From Pseudomonadota bacterium (GTDB taxonomy: Bacteria > Pseudomonadota > Alphaproteobacteria > Reyranellales > Reyranellaceae): 23,852 bases of DNA. The stretch is taken from positions 1 through 23,852 of the forward strand of contig JAEZHS010000710.1 in NCBI GenBank assembly GCA_023436825.1. Direction: 5' to 3'. Every line of letters begins with the position of its first letter. The first letter of the stretch is position 1. The position numbers were made by a program, and so were the translations under genes. Below the pieces are notes generated by a model. The model ran no database searches and was not told where the DNA came from. It saw only the letters and a program-made list of their open reading frames with translations. This document shows, piece after piece, positions 8,879 through 17,332 of this stretch.

Positions 8879-8886
8879 AAAGGAGG
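8879..8886 (+). promoter_or_regulatory. Strong Shine-Dalgarno site AAAGGAGG
   Basis: This is the only near-perfect ribosome binding site in the window. It sits 11 nt before the ATG at 8898 and fixes the start of the IalB-family gene, ruling out the longer in-frame reading that begins at 8814 inside the cyclase gene. It suggests the exported protein is made at a high level. Confidence 0.75.
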
Positions 8887-8897
8887 AATCCGACAGG

Positions 8898-9398
8898 ATG
8901 ATATCAGGCAGCCGCCATCGCGTTCTGGTGCTTTTCGCGTCGTTCGTCACTGGGCTTGTCGCGACGGAGCCGGCATCGGCTCAGGATGCTCCCATCTCCG
9001 GCTGGCGAGTCGAGTGCACCAGCGACGGCAAGGCCCTGGACTGCCGCGCGGTCCAGCAGATGATCAACCGCGAGGACAAGCAGCTCGTGGCGCAGCTCAC
9101 GGCGCGCATTGCGCCCGAGACCAAGGCGCCGAGCCTGACCATCCAGCTTCCCCTGGGCATCAGCCTGACCGAGCCGGTCCAGCTCAAGGTCGACAATGGC
9201 GCGGTGGAACGCCTGCCGGTGCAGACCTGCACCAATGCCGGCTGCGTCGTCTCGATGCCCTTGAAAGACCCGTTCCTGGCATCGCTGCGGAATGGCACGA
9301 CCCTCAAGGTCACGCTCCAGGATCCCAACAAGCGGGCAATCAACATCGACGTGCCGTTGATGGGCTTCGGCCTCGCCTTCGACAAAGCGACCAAATAG
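8898..9398 (+). CDS. Exported invasion-associated locus B (IalB) family protein
   Basis: This 166-residue exported protein has a clear Sec signal peptide: a basic start (RHR), a hydrophobic core (VLVLFASFVTGLVA) and an ASA/QDA cleavage site after A28. The mature part has the IalB-family layout: GWRVEC near its start, a basic/polar middle (VQQMINREDKQLVAQL), and a conserved second cysteine segment QTCTNAGCVVSMPL. The four cysteines C40, C49, C111 and C116 are placed to form disulfides in the periplasm. The family is named for a Bartonella factor linked to erythrocyte invasion, but it is widespread in free-living alphaproteobacteria, where its role is unclear; this protein should not be read as evidence of pathogenicity. 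It lies 65 nt downstream of the cyclase gene, with its own strong ribosome site. Confidence 0.88.
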   Translation: MISGSRHRVLVLFASFVTGLVATEPASAQDAPISGWRVECTSDGKALDCRAVQQMINREDKQLVAQLTARIAPETKAPSLTIQLPLGISLTEPVQLKVDNGAVERLPVQTCTNAGCVVSMPLKDPFLASLRNGTTLKVTLQDPNKRAINIDVPLMGFGLAFDKATK

Positions 9399-9479
9399 TG
9401 GGGCACGGCCCTGCGTCATAGGCTCGCGGACCGCCATGAGCGCGCGGACGCCGACGAGGGCAGGCCGATTAGTCGAATT

Positions 9480-9526
9480 TGGCCACAATAGGCCATCATA
9501 TTGATCGCGGATTGGGGCTTGCCCCA
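9480..9526 (+). terminator. Two small hairpins after the ialB-like gene, possible weak terminator
   Basis: Two 5-bp stem-loops lie in the 213-nt gap downstream of the IalB-like gene. TGGCC-acaata-GGCCA is at 9480-9495 and TGGGG-CTTG-CCCCA at 9513-9526, the second closed by a CUUG-type tetraloop. A run of six T follows about 14 nt after the second stem (near 9541), too far for a standard intrinsic terminator. The remainder of the gap (9399-9611) shows no gene. Confidence 0.25.
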
Positions 9527-9611
9527 TTGAAAGGTAATCATTTTTTGCGCAAATGTTGCCCTTGGCGAAACGCGCTGAATGGGGCGGCGGGCAGTGGCTA
9601 AGAGCGAAACG

Positions 9612-10592
9612 ATGAAACGGATCATGACCGGGACGGTCGCGGTGGTAGCCATCGCCGTGGTTGCGGCGTGGATTGCCAACAGCCAGCAGACCGCCAATGG
9701 CACGACGCCGGCGCTGCAGCCCAGTGGCCCCCTGATCGCGCGCGGCTACACCGAAGCTCCGGCCGGCACGGTCATGATCGCCAACGACCCCAATGGCGGC
9801 ATGGTGCTGAAGGAACTGCGCATCAAGGATGGGCAGGCCGTCAAGCGCGGTGACATCATAGCGGTGATGGCCAATTATTCTGCGGCAGAGGTCGGCGTGA
9901 AGATCGCCGAAAACAACCTTCTGAAAGCGGAGCGGATTCGCGACACCGTCTTGAAGGGCACCCGCCTCGTCGATATCCAGCTCCAGGAAGACGCCCTGAA
10001 GTCGGCGATCGAAAACGATCGGCTGGCGACCATGCTGCGCAGCCGTTCCGGCAGGCCGCCCGAGGAAAAGGAACTCGAAATCCGGCTGGCAGAGCAAAAC
10101 CTCAAGGCTCAGCGCGACAACCTCGAGCTGACCAAGCGGAAGTTGGCAATTGATCTTGACCAGAATGAGATCGATATCGTCAGGCTGAAGGCGGCGCTCG
10201 ATCAGGCAATAGGCGCGCGTGAAGAGGCTCTGGTTCGCGCGCCCATCGACGGCGTTGTCACCCAGATCAATTCACGCGAGGGCGAGATGGCGTCTGGCCT
10301 GGGCATTGCCAGGGTCGTCGACATGAAGCAGTTGCGCGTCTTCGCGACAGTCGACGAACTGCATCTGCCCCGCCTGAAGGAGGGGACACCGGTCGAGGTG
10401 ACCTTCCGCGGCACCCCCACCGTGTATAGGGGTAAGATCGCCATCGACCCCATGACCGTGAAGCGTGAGAAGCGCAGCGAAGCCGATCTCGGCGTCGCCA
10501 ACGTTCGTCAGATCGAGGTCGAGATCCAAGCCGACGACGGCGTGACCTTTCCCGAGATGCTCGGGCGCGAGGCGCGCGTCACTTTCCTCTGA
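9612..10592 (+). CDS. HlyD/DevB-like periplasmic adaptor subunit, orphan
   Basis: This 326-residue membrane fusion protein has an N-terminal anchor helix (residues 5-22). A first lipoyl half-motif (GGMVLKELRIKDGQAVKRGD) is followed by a long charged coiled-coil hairpin of about 110 residues rich in Glu, Lys, Gln and Leu, then the second half-motif (VRAPIDGVVTQINSREGEMA) and a beta-barrel (LRVFATVDELHLPRLKEGTP). This organisation fits adaptors of ABC or RND exporters. No ABC ATPase, permease or outer-membrane channel lies beside it, so the partner must be elsewhere or the gene may act with a distant transporter. Start choice is uncertain: ATG 9612 gives a compact basic-hydrophobic N-terminus with AAGAG about 8 nt upstream, while ATG 9579 would add 11 residues (MGRRAVAKSET). 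Confidence 0.82.
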   Translation: MKRIMTGTVAVVAIAVVAAWIANSQQTANGTTPALQPSGPLIARGYTEAPAGTVMIANDPNGGMVLKELRIKDGQAVKRGDIIAVMANYSAAEVGVKIAENNLLKAERIRDTVLKGTRLVDIQLQEDALKSAIENDRLATMLRSRSGRPPEEKELEIRLAEQNLKAQRDNLELTKRKLAIDLDQNEIDIVRLKAALDQAIGAREEALVRAPIDGVVTQINSREGEMASGLGIARVVDMKQLRVFATVDELHLPRLKEGTPVEVTFRGTPTVYRGKIAIDPMTVKREKRSEADLGVANVRQIEVEIQADDGVTFPEMLGREARVTFL

Positions 10593-10913
10593 TCCGGGCC
10601 TCTGACTTGGGGATTTCCACGTAGGCAGGCCGCTGACGGCATGTAACATTATTTGAACACTCGCGGCGGCGTGGAATGCAGACACGCAGCTAGGCGCACG
10701 GGAGCCGGAGCAGGTAAACGCACGGGAGCCGAAAAGGGAGCCCCCAAGGAGCGGAAATCCGGAAGCAGCCGCCATGGACCTCACGGTGCGTAGGTAGCAA
10801 CACCATGGCCAGCCGGAGTGGCGACCGGCCAGCGAGTTATCAAATCGTCGGATGAATCCCTGAAATCCGGTCCCGCTTTCGCAACCTATGGCGGGTTCAG
10901 CGGTTTCTAATCC
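10593..10913 (+). other. Non-coding leader upstream of the glucan/trehalose cluster
   Basis: This is the largest gap in the window and presumably contains the promoter of the glgE-malQ cluster. An AT-richer patch lies near 10640-10660; TTGAAC at 10653-10658 is a possible -35, but the sequence 17 nt later is a poor -10. I searched by eye for the general-stress EcfG pattern GGAAC followed by CGTT and did not find it. It contains a 13-nt direct repeat (listed separately), a 9-nt repeat GAAATCCGG at 10754-10762 and 10862-10870, and two tiny ORFs of 7 and 16 codons (from 10774 and 10805) without support as genes. Confidence 0.5.
10695..10731 (+). repeat. 13-nt direct repeat CGCACGGGAGCCG, two copies 24 nt apart
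   Basis: Identical copies at 10695-10707 and 10719-10731 lie about 190-220 nt before the glgE start. A 24-nt period places both copies roughly on the same side of the helix only if the pitch is near 12, so the case for a paired activator site is not strong. It could also be transcribed leader sequence. Confidence 0.45.
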
Positions 10914-13900
10914 ATGGGCAGGTGCGTAAAGTCCACGGCCGAATCGGCCGCGGGAGGGGAGGCGCGTGGGCGTCTGCAATCGCAGCCGCCCCGCATCTGC
11001 TATCTCGATGATTTCCAAGGCAATGACTGGCCCCAACGGCTCGCTCGGGCAGCCGGCTTGGGTCTTGGCTACGTTTGCCTTAATCCCTTCCTGACCCGCC
11101 GCAACGATCCGCTGCTGGTCGCCGATCTGGCCAAGCCGAACCCCGACCTCGGGAATGGCGGCTCGATCGAAGAAGCGGTTCACGAGGTAGCCGCGCTCTG
11201 CGGACAGCATGGTCTCGGCCTTTGCCTCGATGTCGTGCTTGACCGGCTGGCGTTCGACGGCACCAGCGCCCAACAGGCTGGAGACCTGTTCGAGCGCCGA
11301 TACCACAGCGACGTCATCGATCCGCGCCTCGACGGTTCACTCGGACATGCCGTTACAGTGCGGCCGGACGCCGGTCGCATCGCACCATGGTGGGCTTCGC
11401 ACCTTGTGCGATTGGCGAATGCCGGAGCAGCGGCCTTTCGTCTTCTGGGTCTCGGTCTTCTGCCGGCCGGCACCTTGCGTTCGATTGTTGCAGCCACCCG
11501 CCGCGAGGCCGCCTGCGCCCTATGGGCCTGGACCCCTGGGCTGGCCTGGTCGCGGCACAGCGAATTGGCTGGCGCGGGACTCGACGGCGTCTTCGCCTCC
11601 ACGGCGTGGTGGGACGGGAACGCAGCCTGGTACGTCGAGGAGCTCGATTCGCTGGCCCGTATTGCGCCGACCGTCGGTGTAGTGGCGGAAGCACGCGGCC
11701 AGCCGGTCGATCGCGCGGCGCGCGGTCGTGCGCTGCAGTTCGCTGTTGCCACGACCGACGGCCTGTTCCTGCCGGAAGCGTTTGCCGCTGACATCGAAGA
11801 CGAGGTCCGGCAGGCGGCAACGGACCTCGAACGTTGCTGCAGGTCGACGAAATCCGTTCGCCGTCTGACGGGATCATCGTCGGCGGTAACGGCGCTGGCG
11901 CGCCTCGATGCCGTCGATCCACGACAGGCGCAACACGGTCTTGTCGTTCTGATCAACAACGATTCGACCCGGGACCAGGCCGTGCCGGTGAGCCTGGATC
12001 CGCTCGATCCAGCGGCTGGCGCCGTGCTTGGTGAGCCCCGCCTGCTCGACGGCCGGGCGATGCCCGATCGCCTGCAGCCCGGCGAAGTGCTGATGGCCGA
12101 GGTCGCCTCGGTCGATCCGATAAGAAAAGGCAAATCGCTCTCGGCCAGCACCGCGACGACGCGCTCTCCGGTCGTGATCGATCGCGTCGTTCCCCAGGCA
12201 CGGGGCTTTGCAGTCCGCCGGACCATCGGCCGGCCGATTACGGTGGAAGCCGACATCTTCGCCGACGGCCACGACGTCCTGGCCGCGGAGCTGCTTTGGC
12301 GCGGAGCCGGCGAATCGGAATGGCAGCGTTCGGGGATGACGCCGCTCGGCAACGACCGCTGGCGCGGCAACATGATGCCGCGGCGGGTCGGCCGGCATTT
12401 CTTCACCATCGAAGCCTGGCGCGACGAATTTGGCAGCTTGTGCCATGCCCTCGAGGTCAAGAGCCATGCCGGCGTCGATGTCAGCGTCGACATCGCCGAT
12501 GCCGTCACCCATCTGCGCCGGTTGGGGCTGAACGAGCTTGCCGACAAGGCGGAGCGCGCCGATGCCATCGGCGCGGTGCGGCTGTTGACGGCTATGGAAA
12601 CCCATCACCTAGTCGCGGCGAGCGAGGTTCGCCACTTGCCTTGCCGGCATCCCGAGATCGCCGTCGAGGTCGAGCGGCCGCAGGCGGAATTCGCGAGTTG
12701 GTACGAACTCTTCCCACGCTCGCTGGGCACCTTCGACGATGTCGTCGCCCATCTGCCGCGGGTTCGCGACATGGGGTTCGACGTCCTCTATTTCCCACCT
12801 ATCCATCCCATCGGCGCGACCAATCGCAAGGGCCGCAACAATTCGCTGAAGGCGGCACCGGACGACCCGGGCAGCCCATATGCGATTGGCGCCCATGACG
12901 GCGGCCATGATGCGATCCACGCGGCCCTGGGCACGCCGGAGGCCTTTCGCCGGTTGGTCGCTGCTGCCCGCGAGCACGGCCTCGAGATCGCGCTCGATTT
13001 CGCCATCCAGTGCTCGCCCGATCATCCCTGGCTCCACCAGCATCCCGAGTGGTTCCGCCGCCGTGCCGACGGTTCGATCCGCTTCGCCGAGAATCCGCCC
13101 AAGAAGTACGAGGACATCGTCAACGTCGACTTCTACGCCGAAGGCGCGATGCCCGAGCTGTGGCTGGCGTTGCGCGATGTCGTGCAGCACTGGGCGGATG
13201 AAGGCGTGCGGATCTTCCGTGTCGACAATCCGCACACCAAGCCGCTGCCCTTCTGGGAGTGGATGATCGCCGACATCCGCGGCCGGCATCCCGACGTGAT
13301 CTTTTTGGCCGAGGCTTTCACGCGCCCTGCCATGATGTATCGCCTGGCCAAGATTGGCTTCTCGCAGTCGTACACCTACTTCACCTGGCGCAACACCAAG
13401 GGCGAGATCGCCGACTATCTGCGCGAGCTCACGACGACGGACGTGGCCGACTATTACCGGCCGCATTTCTTCGTCAATACACCCGACATCAATCCCTACT
13501 ACCTGCAGAGCTCGGGCCGTGGCGGCTTCCTGATCCGCGCCGCCCTGGCTGCGACCTTGTCCGGCCTGTGGGGCGTCTATTCCGGCTTCGAGCTTTGCGA
13601 AGCGGCGGCCCTGCCGGGTCGCGAGGAGTATCTCGATTCGGAGAAGTACCAGGTGCGACAGCGCGACTTCAATGCGCCCGGCAACATCGTGGCCGAGATC
13701 ACCGCGCTCAATCGCCTGCGCCGTCTGCATCCCGCGCTGCACAGCCATCTCGGCGTGCGCTTCTACAACGCCTTCAACGACCAGGTCCTGGTCTACGGCA
13801 AGCCGTCGCCGGATGGTGCGGAGATGATTCTGGTCGCGGTCAGCCTCGATCCCCACTCCGCGCAGGAAGCGTCGTTCGAAGTGCCGTTGTGGGAGTGGAA

Positions 13901-14048
13901 GCTGCCTGACAATGGCGCCGTCGAAGTCGAGGATCTCATGCGCAACAACCGGTTCGTCTGGCAGGGCAAGGTGCAGCGCGTACGGCTCGATCCGGCCGAT
14001 CTGCCGTTCGCGATCTGGCGAATCGCGCCGACGGGAGGCCGACCGTGA
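10914..14048 (+). CDS. glgE: GlgE maltosyltransferase (maltose 1-phosphate:alpha-1,4-glucan) with extra N-terminal pseudo-GH13 domain
   Basis: GlgE extends alpha-1,4-glucan with maltosyl units from maltose 1-phosphate, releasing phosphate in the cytoplasm. At 1044 residues it is about 370 longer than Streptomyces GlgE (about 675). Residues 25-330 resemble a GH13 barrel without catalytic acids. The DUF3416 domain spans about 420-530. The catalytic domain begins near 590 with ASWYELFPRSLG and YFPPIHPIGATNRKGRNN. The triad is nucleophile D771 in RVDNPHTKPLPFWEW, a GlgE hallmark, acid/base E800 (FLAEAFTRP) and D858 (NTPDINPYYLQ). Their spacing (29 and 58) nearly equals the 29 and 57 of the Streptomyces enzyme. 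ATG 10914 is preceded by an in-frame stop 6 nt upstream and lacks a good ribosome site, so translation may be limited. The stop overlaps the next GTG by 4 nt. Confidence 0.95.
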   Translation: MGRCVKSTAESAAGGEARGRLQSQPPRICYLDDFQGNDWPQRLARAAGLGLGYVCLNPFLTRRNDPLLVADLAKPNPDLGNGGSIEEAVHEVAALCGQHGLGLCLDVVLDRLAFDGTSAQQAGDLFERRYHSDVIDPRLDGSLGHAVTVRPDAGRIAPWWASHLVRLANAGAAAFRLLGLGLLPAGTLRSIVAATRREAACALWAWTPGLAWSRHSELAGAGLDGVFASTAWWDGNAAWYVEELDSLARIAPTVGVVAEARGQPVDRAARGRALQFAVATTDGLFLPEAFAADIEDEVRQAATDLERCCRSTKSVRRLTGSSSAVTALARLDAVDPRQAQHGLVVLINNDSTRDQAVPVSLDPLDPAAGAVLGEPRLLDGRAMPDRLQPGEVLMAEVASVDPIRKGKSLSASTATTRSPVVIDRVVPQARGFAVRRTIGRPITVEADIFADGHDVLAAELLWRGAGESEWQRSGMTPLGNDRWRGNMMPRRVGRHFFTIEAWRDEFGSLCHALEVKSHAGVDVSVDIADAVTHLRRLGLNELADKAERADAIGAVRLLTAMETHHLVAASEVRHLPCRHPEIAVEVERPQAEFASWYELFPRSLGTFDDVVAHLPRVRDMGFDVLYFPPIHPIGATNRKGRNNSLKAAPDDPGSPYAIGAHDGGHDAIHAALGTPEAFRRLVAAAREHGLEIALDFAIQCSPDHPWLHQHPEWFRRRADGSIRFAENPPKKYEDIVNVDFYAEGAMPELWLALRDVVQHWADEGVRIFRVDNPHTKPLPFWEWMIADIRGRHPDVIFLAEAFTRPAMMYRLAKIGFSQSYTYFTWRNTKGEIADYLRELTTTDVADYYRPHFFVNTPDINPYYLQSSGRGGFLIRAALAATLSGLWGVYSGFELCEAAALPGREEYLDSEKYQVRQRDFNAPGNIVAEITALNRLRRLHPALHSHLGVRFYNAFNDQVLVYGKPSPDGAEMILVAVSLDPHSAQEASFEVPLWEWKLPDNGAVEVEDLMRNNRFVWQGKVQRVRLDPADLPFAIWRIAPTGGRP

Positions 14049-17000
14049 ACGCGCCGCTGGCCGCTGCCCAGCTACCCGTTGCGCAGGATGCGCTCTGGTA
14101 CAAGGACGCGATCATCTACCAGCTTCACATCAAGTCGTTCTTCGATTCGGACAATGACGGCATCGGCGACTTCCCCGGCCTGATCTCCAAGCTCGACTAT
14201 ATCGCCGAGCTCGGCGTCAATACGCTGTGGCTGTTGCCGTTCTATCCGTCGCCACGGTTGGACGACGGCTACGACATCGCCGAGTACACCGCCGTCCACC
14301 CCGAATACGGCACGCTCGACGACGCCAAGCGCTTCATCGACGAAGCCCATCGCCGCGGCATTCGCGTCATCACCGAGCTCGTCATCAACCACACCTCGGA
14401 CCAGCATGCCTGGTTCCAGCGTGCCCGCCTGGCGCCAGCCGGTTCGCCGGAGCGCGACTTCTACGTCTGGTCGGACAACGACCAGAAGTACGCCGGCACG
14501 CGCATCATCTTCCTCGACACCCAGCGCTCGAACTGGACCTGGGATCCCGCCGCCAACGCCTATTACTGGCACCGCTTCTACGCCCACCAGCCCGACCTCA
14601 ATTTCGACAATCCGGCCGTCATGGATGCGGTGCTGGGCGTCATGCGCTTCTGGCTCGACCTCGGCGTCGACGGGCTCCGGCTGGACGCGGTGCCGTACCT
14701 CGTGGAGCGCGAAGGCACCATCAACGAGAACCTGCCCGAGACCCACGATGTGCTGCGCCGCATCCGGGCCGAGATCGATACCCATTATCCAGGCCGCATG
14801 CTGTTGGCTGAGGCCAACCAGTGGCCGGAGGACACCAAGGAGTATTTCGGCAACGGCGACGAATGCCACATGGCCTTCCACTTTCCACTGATGCCGCGCA
14901 TGTACATGGCGCTGGCCCGCGAGGACCGTTTCCCCATAACCGACATCATGCGCCAGACGCCGCAGATCCCCGAGACCTGCCAATGGGCGATCTTCCTGCG
15001 CAATCACGACGAGCTGACGCTCGAGATGGTGACGGACTCGGAGCGCGACTACCTCTGGCAGACCTACGCGACCGACCGGCGCGCCCGGCTCAATCTCGGC
15101 ATCAGGCGCCGGCTCGCGCCGCTGCTCGAGCGTGACCGCCGCCGCATCGAGCTGATGAACTTCCTGCTGTTCTCCATGCCGGGCACGCCGGTCATCTACT
15201 ATGGCGACGAGCTGGGCATGGGCGACAACATCCGGCTCGGCGATCGCGACGGGGTGCGTACGCCCATGCAGTGGTCGCCCGACCGCAACGGCGGCTTCTC
15301 GCGTGCCGATCCGGCGGCGCTGGCGCTGCCGACCATCATGGATCCGCTCTACGGGTACGAGATCATCAACGTCGAATCCCAGACGCGCGACGCCCACTCG
15401 CTGCTGCACTGGACCCGGCGCACGCTCGTCATACGCCGCATGCATGCCGCCTTCGGGCGCGGCTCGCTGCGGTTCCTGTACCCGAAGAACCGCAAGGTCC
15501 TGGCCTATCTGCGCGAGCTCGACGGTGAGGTCATCCTCTGCGTCGCCAACGTTTCGCGCGCGCCCCAGGCGGTCGAGCTCGACCTCTCGGAATTCAGTGG
15601 TCGCGTGCCGATCGAGCTGAGCGGTGGTTCGCTGTTCCCGCCGATCGGCCAACTTACCTACCTGCTCACCCTGCCGCCGTACGGCTTCTACTGGTTCATC
15701 CTGACGACCGAAAGCGAGGCCCCGTCCTGGCACACGCCCGCCCCTGAGCCGCTGCCGGACTACGTCACCGTCGTGTTGCGCAATCGGCTCGATCAGGCGC
15801 TTGAGACCGCCGCCCCTGTTCTGGAGCGCGAAGCCCTGCCGCCCTACCTGCAGAAGCGTCGTTGGTTCGGTGCCAAGGATCAGGCTCTGCAATCCTCGCA
15901 TATCGCCTATCTGGCGCGGCTCACCGACGATCGTGACGTCCTGTTGGCGGAGGTAGAGGTCAAGACCGATGGTGGGGTCAGCCGCTGGCAGCTGCCCCTG
16001 TCGATGTGCTGGGAGGACGAACCCACGGCGGCGCTGCCCTCGCAACTCGCCTTGGCACGCGTGCGCCGGGGCCGGCGAGTCGGGCTCCTGACCGACGCCT
16101 TCGCGCTGCCGATCTTTGCCCGCCGCATGCTGGAGGCACTGGCCAACGCCGAGCACCTCGATACGACGGAAGGCCAGATCGTGTTCGAACCCATGCCCGA
16201 CAAGATCGAGGTTCTGCGCCGACCGGCCGATGCGCAGGTCATGTGGCTGACTGCCGAGCAGTCGAACAGCTCGCTGATCGTCGACGATGCCGTAATGTTG
16301 AAGATCTTCCGTTCCGTCTCGACCGGCGAGCATCCCGAGGCGGAGATGAGCCGGTACCTCACTTCGCGAGGTTTCGCCAATGCGCCCGCCTTGCTGGGCG
16401 AGGTGACCCGCATCGACAGTGAAGGAAAACGTCACGCTCTTGCGGTGGCCCAGGCCTTCATTCGCAACCAGGGTGATGCCTGGACCTGGGTCCTGAACCA
16501 GGCCAATCGCGCGTTCGACGCCACGACGAGCCGCGAGGCTACGGCGGAAGCCCGTGTCGACGACATCCGCGACTATCATGCCTTCGCTGCCACGATAGGC
16601 CGGCAACTCGGCAACATGCACGTTGTGCTGGCGCAGCCGACTGACGACCCGGCTTTCGCGCCGCAGCGCGCCGCAGCCGAGGATGTTGAAGAGTGGATCA
16701 CGCGGGCGTCGGGTCTTCTGACCCGTGCCCTCGATGCCATCGCCGATCGCAAGGACTGGGAAAGCGAAACGCTAGGCGCTCAGGCCGCACAGTTGCTCGC
16801 GGACCGGGACGCCTTGCAGGAGACGCTGCGGCGCCTCGGCCGGCAGGGCGAGGGCACGTTGATGACTCGCATCCATGGCGACTTCCATCTCGGCCAGGTG
16901 CTGGTCGCCAGTGCCGACGCCTACATCATCGACTTCGAAGGCGAGCCGGCGCGGCCTCTGGAGGAGCGGCGTCGCAAGGCGAGCCCATTGCGTGACGTCG

Positions 17001-17332
17001 CCGGCCTGATGCGTTCGATCGACTACGCCGCAGCCACGGCGATCGGTCCCAATAACGTGCTGGCCAGCCGACTCTCTCCCGGGCGGCGCGAGCGGCTGGT
17101 GACGCGGTTGCGCGAGGGATCGCAAAAGGCCTTCATCGATGCCTATCGCGAGGCGGCGGCCAGCCTGCCCGACATGGGGGGGGCGGGGCTGCTCGACTTC
17201 TTCCTGTTCGAGAAGGCGGCTTACGAAGTGGGCTACGAGGCGGCCAACCGGCCGAGCTGGCTTGGCGTCCCGACGACCGGGCTGGCGCGCATCGCCGGGC
17301 GTCTGCTCAAGCTCGCGCGGAGCGAGGCGTGA
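14045..17332 (+). CDS. treS: Trehalose synthase-maltokinase fusion (TreS-Mak)
   Basis: This 1095-residue bifunctional enzyme isomerises trehalose and maltose (TreS) and phosphorylates maltose with ATP to maltose 1-phosphate (Mak), the substrate of GlgE encoded just upstream. The N-terminal GH13 part (about 1-550) begins [19 protein letters not shown] and has the triad D214 (LRLDAVPYL), E256 ([10 protein letters not shown]) and D322 ([10 protein letters not shown]). Linker and Mak cap start near 598 ([14 protein letters not shown]). The kinase part carries catalytic D946 in [10 protein letters not shown] and metal-binding D963 in IIDFEGEP, followed by the Mak signature [17 protein letters not shown]. 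Start GTG 14045 overlaps the glgE stop as GTGA, with GGGAGG 6 nt upstream. Fused TreS-Mak proteins are known in many bacteria; in mycobacteria the two are separate subunits of one complex. A G8 tract at 17176-17183 lies in the kinase part. Confidence 0.96.
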   Translation: MNAPLAAAQLPVAQDALWYKDAIIYQLHIKSFFDSDNDGIGDFPGLISKLDYIAELGVNTLWLLPFYPSPRLDDGYDIAEYTAVHPEYGTLDDAKRFIDEAHRRGIRVITELVINHTSDQHAWFQRARLAPAGSPERDFYVWSDNDQKYAGTRIIFLDTQRSNWTWDPAANAYYWHRFYAHQPDLNFDNPAVMDAVLGVMRFWLDLGVDGLRLDAVPYLVEREGTINENLPETHDVLRRIRAEIDTHYPGRMLLAEANQWPEDTKEYFGNGDECHMAFHFPLMPRMYMALAREDRFPITDIMRQTPQIPETCQWAIFLRNHDELTLEMVTDSERDYLWQTYATDRRARLNLGIRRRLAPLLERDRRRIELMNFLLFSMPGTPVIYYGDELGMGDNIRLGDRDGVRTPMQWSPDRNGGFSRADPAALALPTIMDPLYGYEIINVESQTRDAHSLLHWTRRTLVIRRMHAAFGRGSLRFLYPKNRKVLAYLRELDGEVILCVANVSRAPQAVELDLSEFSGRVPIELSGGSLFPPIGQLTYLLTLPPYGFYWFILTTESEAPSWHTPAPEPLPDYVTVVLRNRLDQALETAAPVLEREALPPYLQKRRWFGAKDQALQSSHIAYLARLTDDRDVLLAEVEVKTDGGVSRWQLPLSMCWEDEPTAALPSQLALARVRRGRRVGLLTDAFALPIFARRMLEALANAEHLDTTEGQIVFEPMPDKIEVLRRPADAQVMWLTAEQSNSSLIVDDAVMLKIFRSVSTGEHPEAEMSRYLTSRGFANAPALLGEVTRIDSEGKRHALAVAQAFIRNQGDAWTWVLNQANRAFDATTSREATAEARVDDIRDYHAFAATIGRQLGNMHVVLAQPTDDPAFAPQRAAAEDVEEWITRASGLLTRALDAIADRKDWESETLGAQAAQLLADRDALQETLRRLGRQGEGTLMTRIHGDFHLGQVLVASADAYIIDFEGEPARPLEERRRKASPLRDVAGLMRSIDYAAATAIGPNNVLASRLSPGRRERLVTRLREGSQKAFIDAYREAAASLPDMGGAGLLDFFLFEKAAYEVGYEAANRPSWLGVPTTGLARIAGRLLKLARSEA

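Noticed and set aside
10774..10855. Tiny ORFs (7 and 16 codons) in the glgE leader as possible leader peptides
   Set aside because: There is no codon pattern suggesting attenuation, no clear terminator/antiterminator pair and no evidence of conservation.
10593..10913. General-stress EcfG promoter (GGAAC, spacer, CGTT), expected for trehalose genes in alphaproteobacteria
   Set aside because: No GGAAC box was found in the leader by eye. The promoter could lie elsewhere or differ from consensus.
14072..16621. 849-codon open frame antisense to treS-mak
   Set aside because: Its composition is a by-product of third-position GC on the other strand, it matches no protein family, and it overlaps a fully validated gene.
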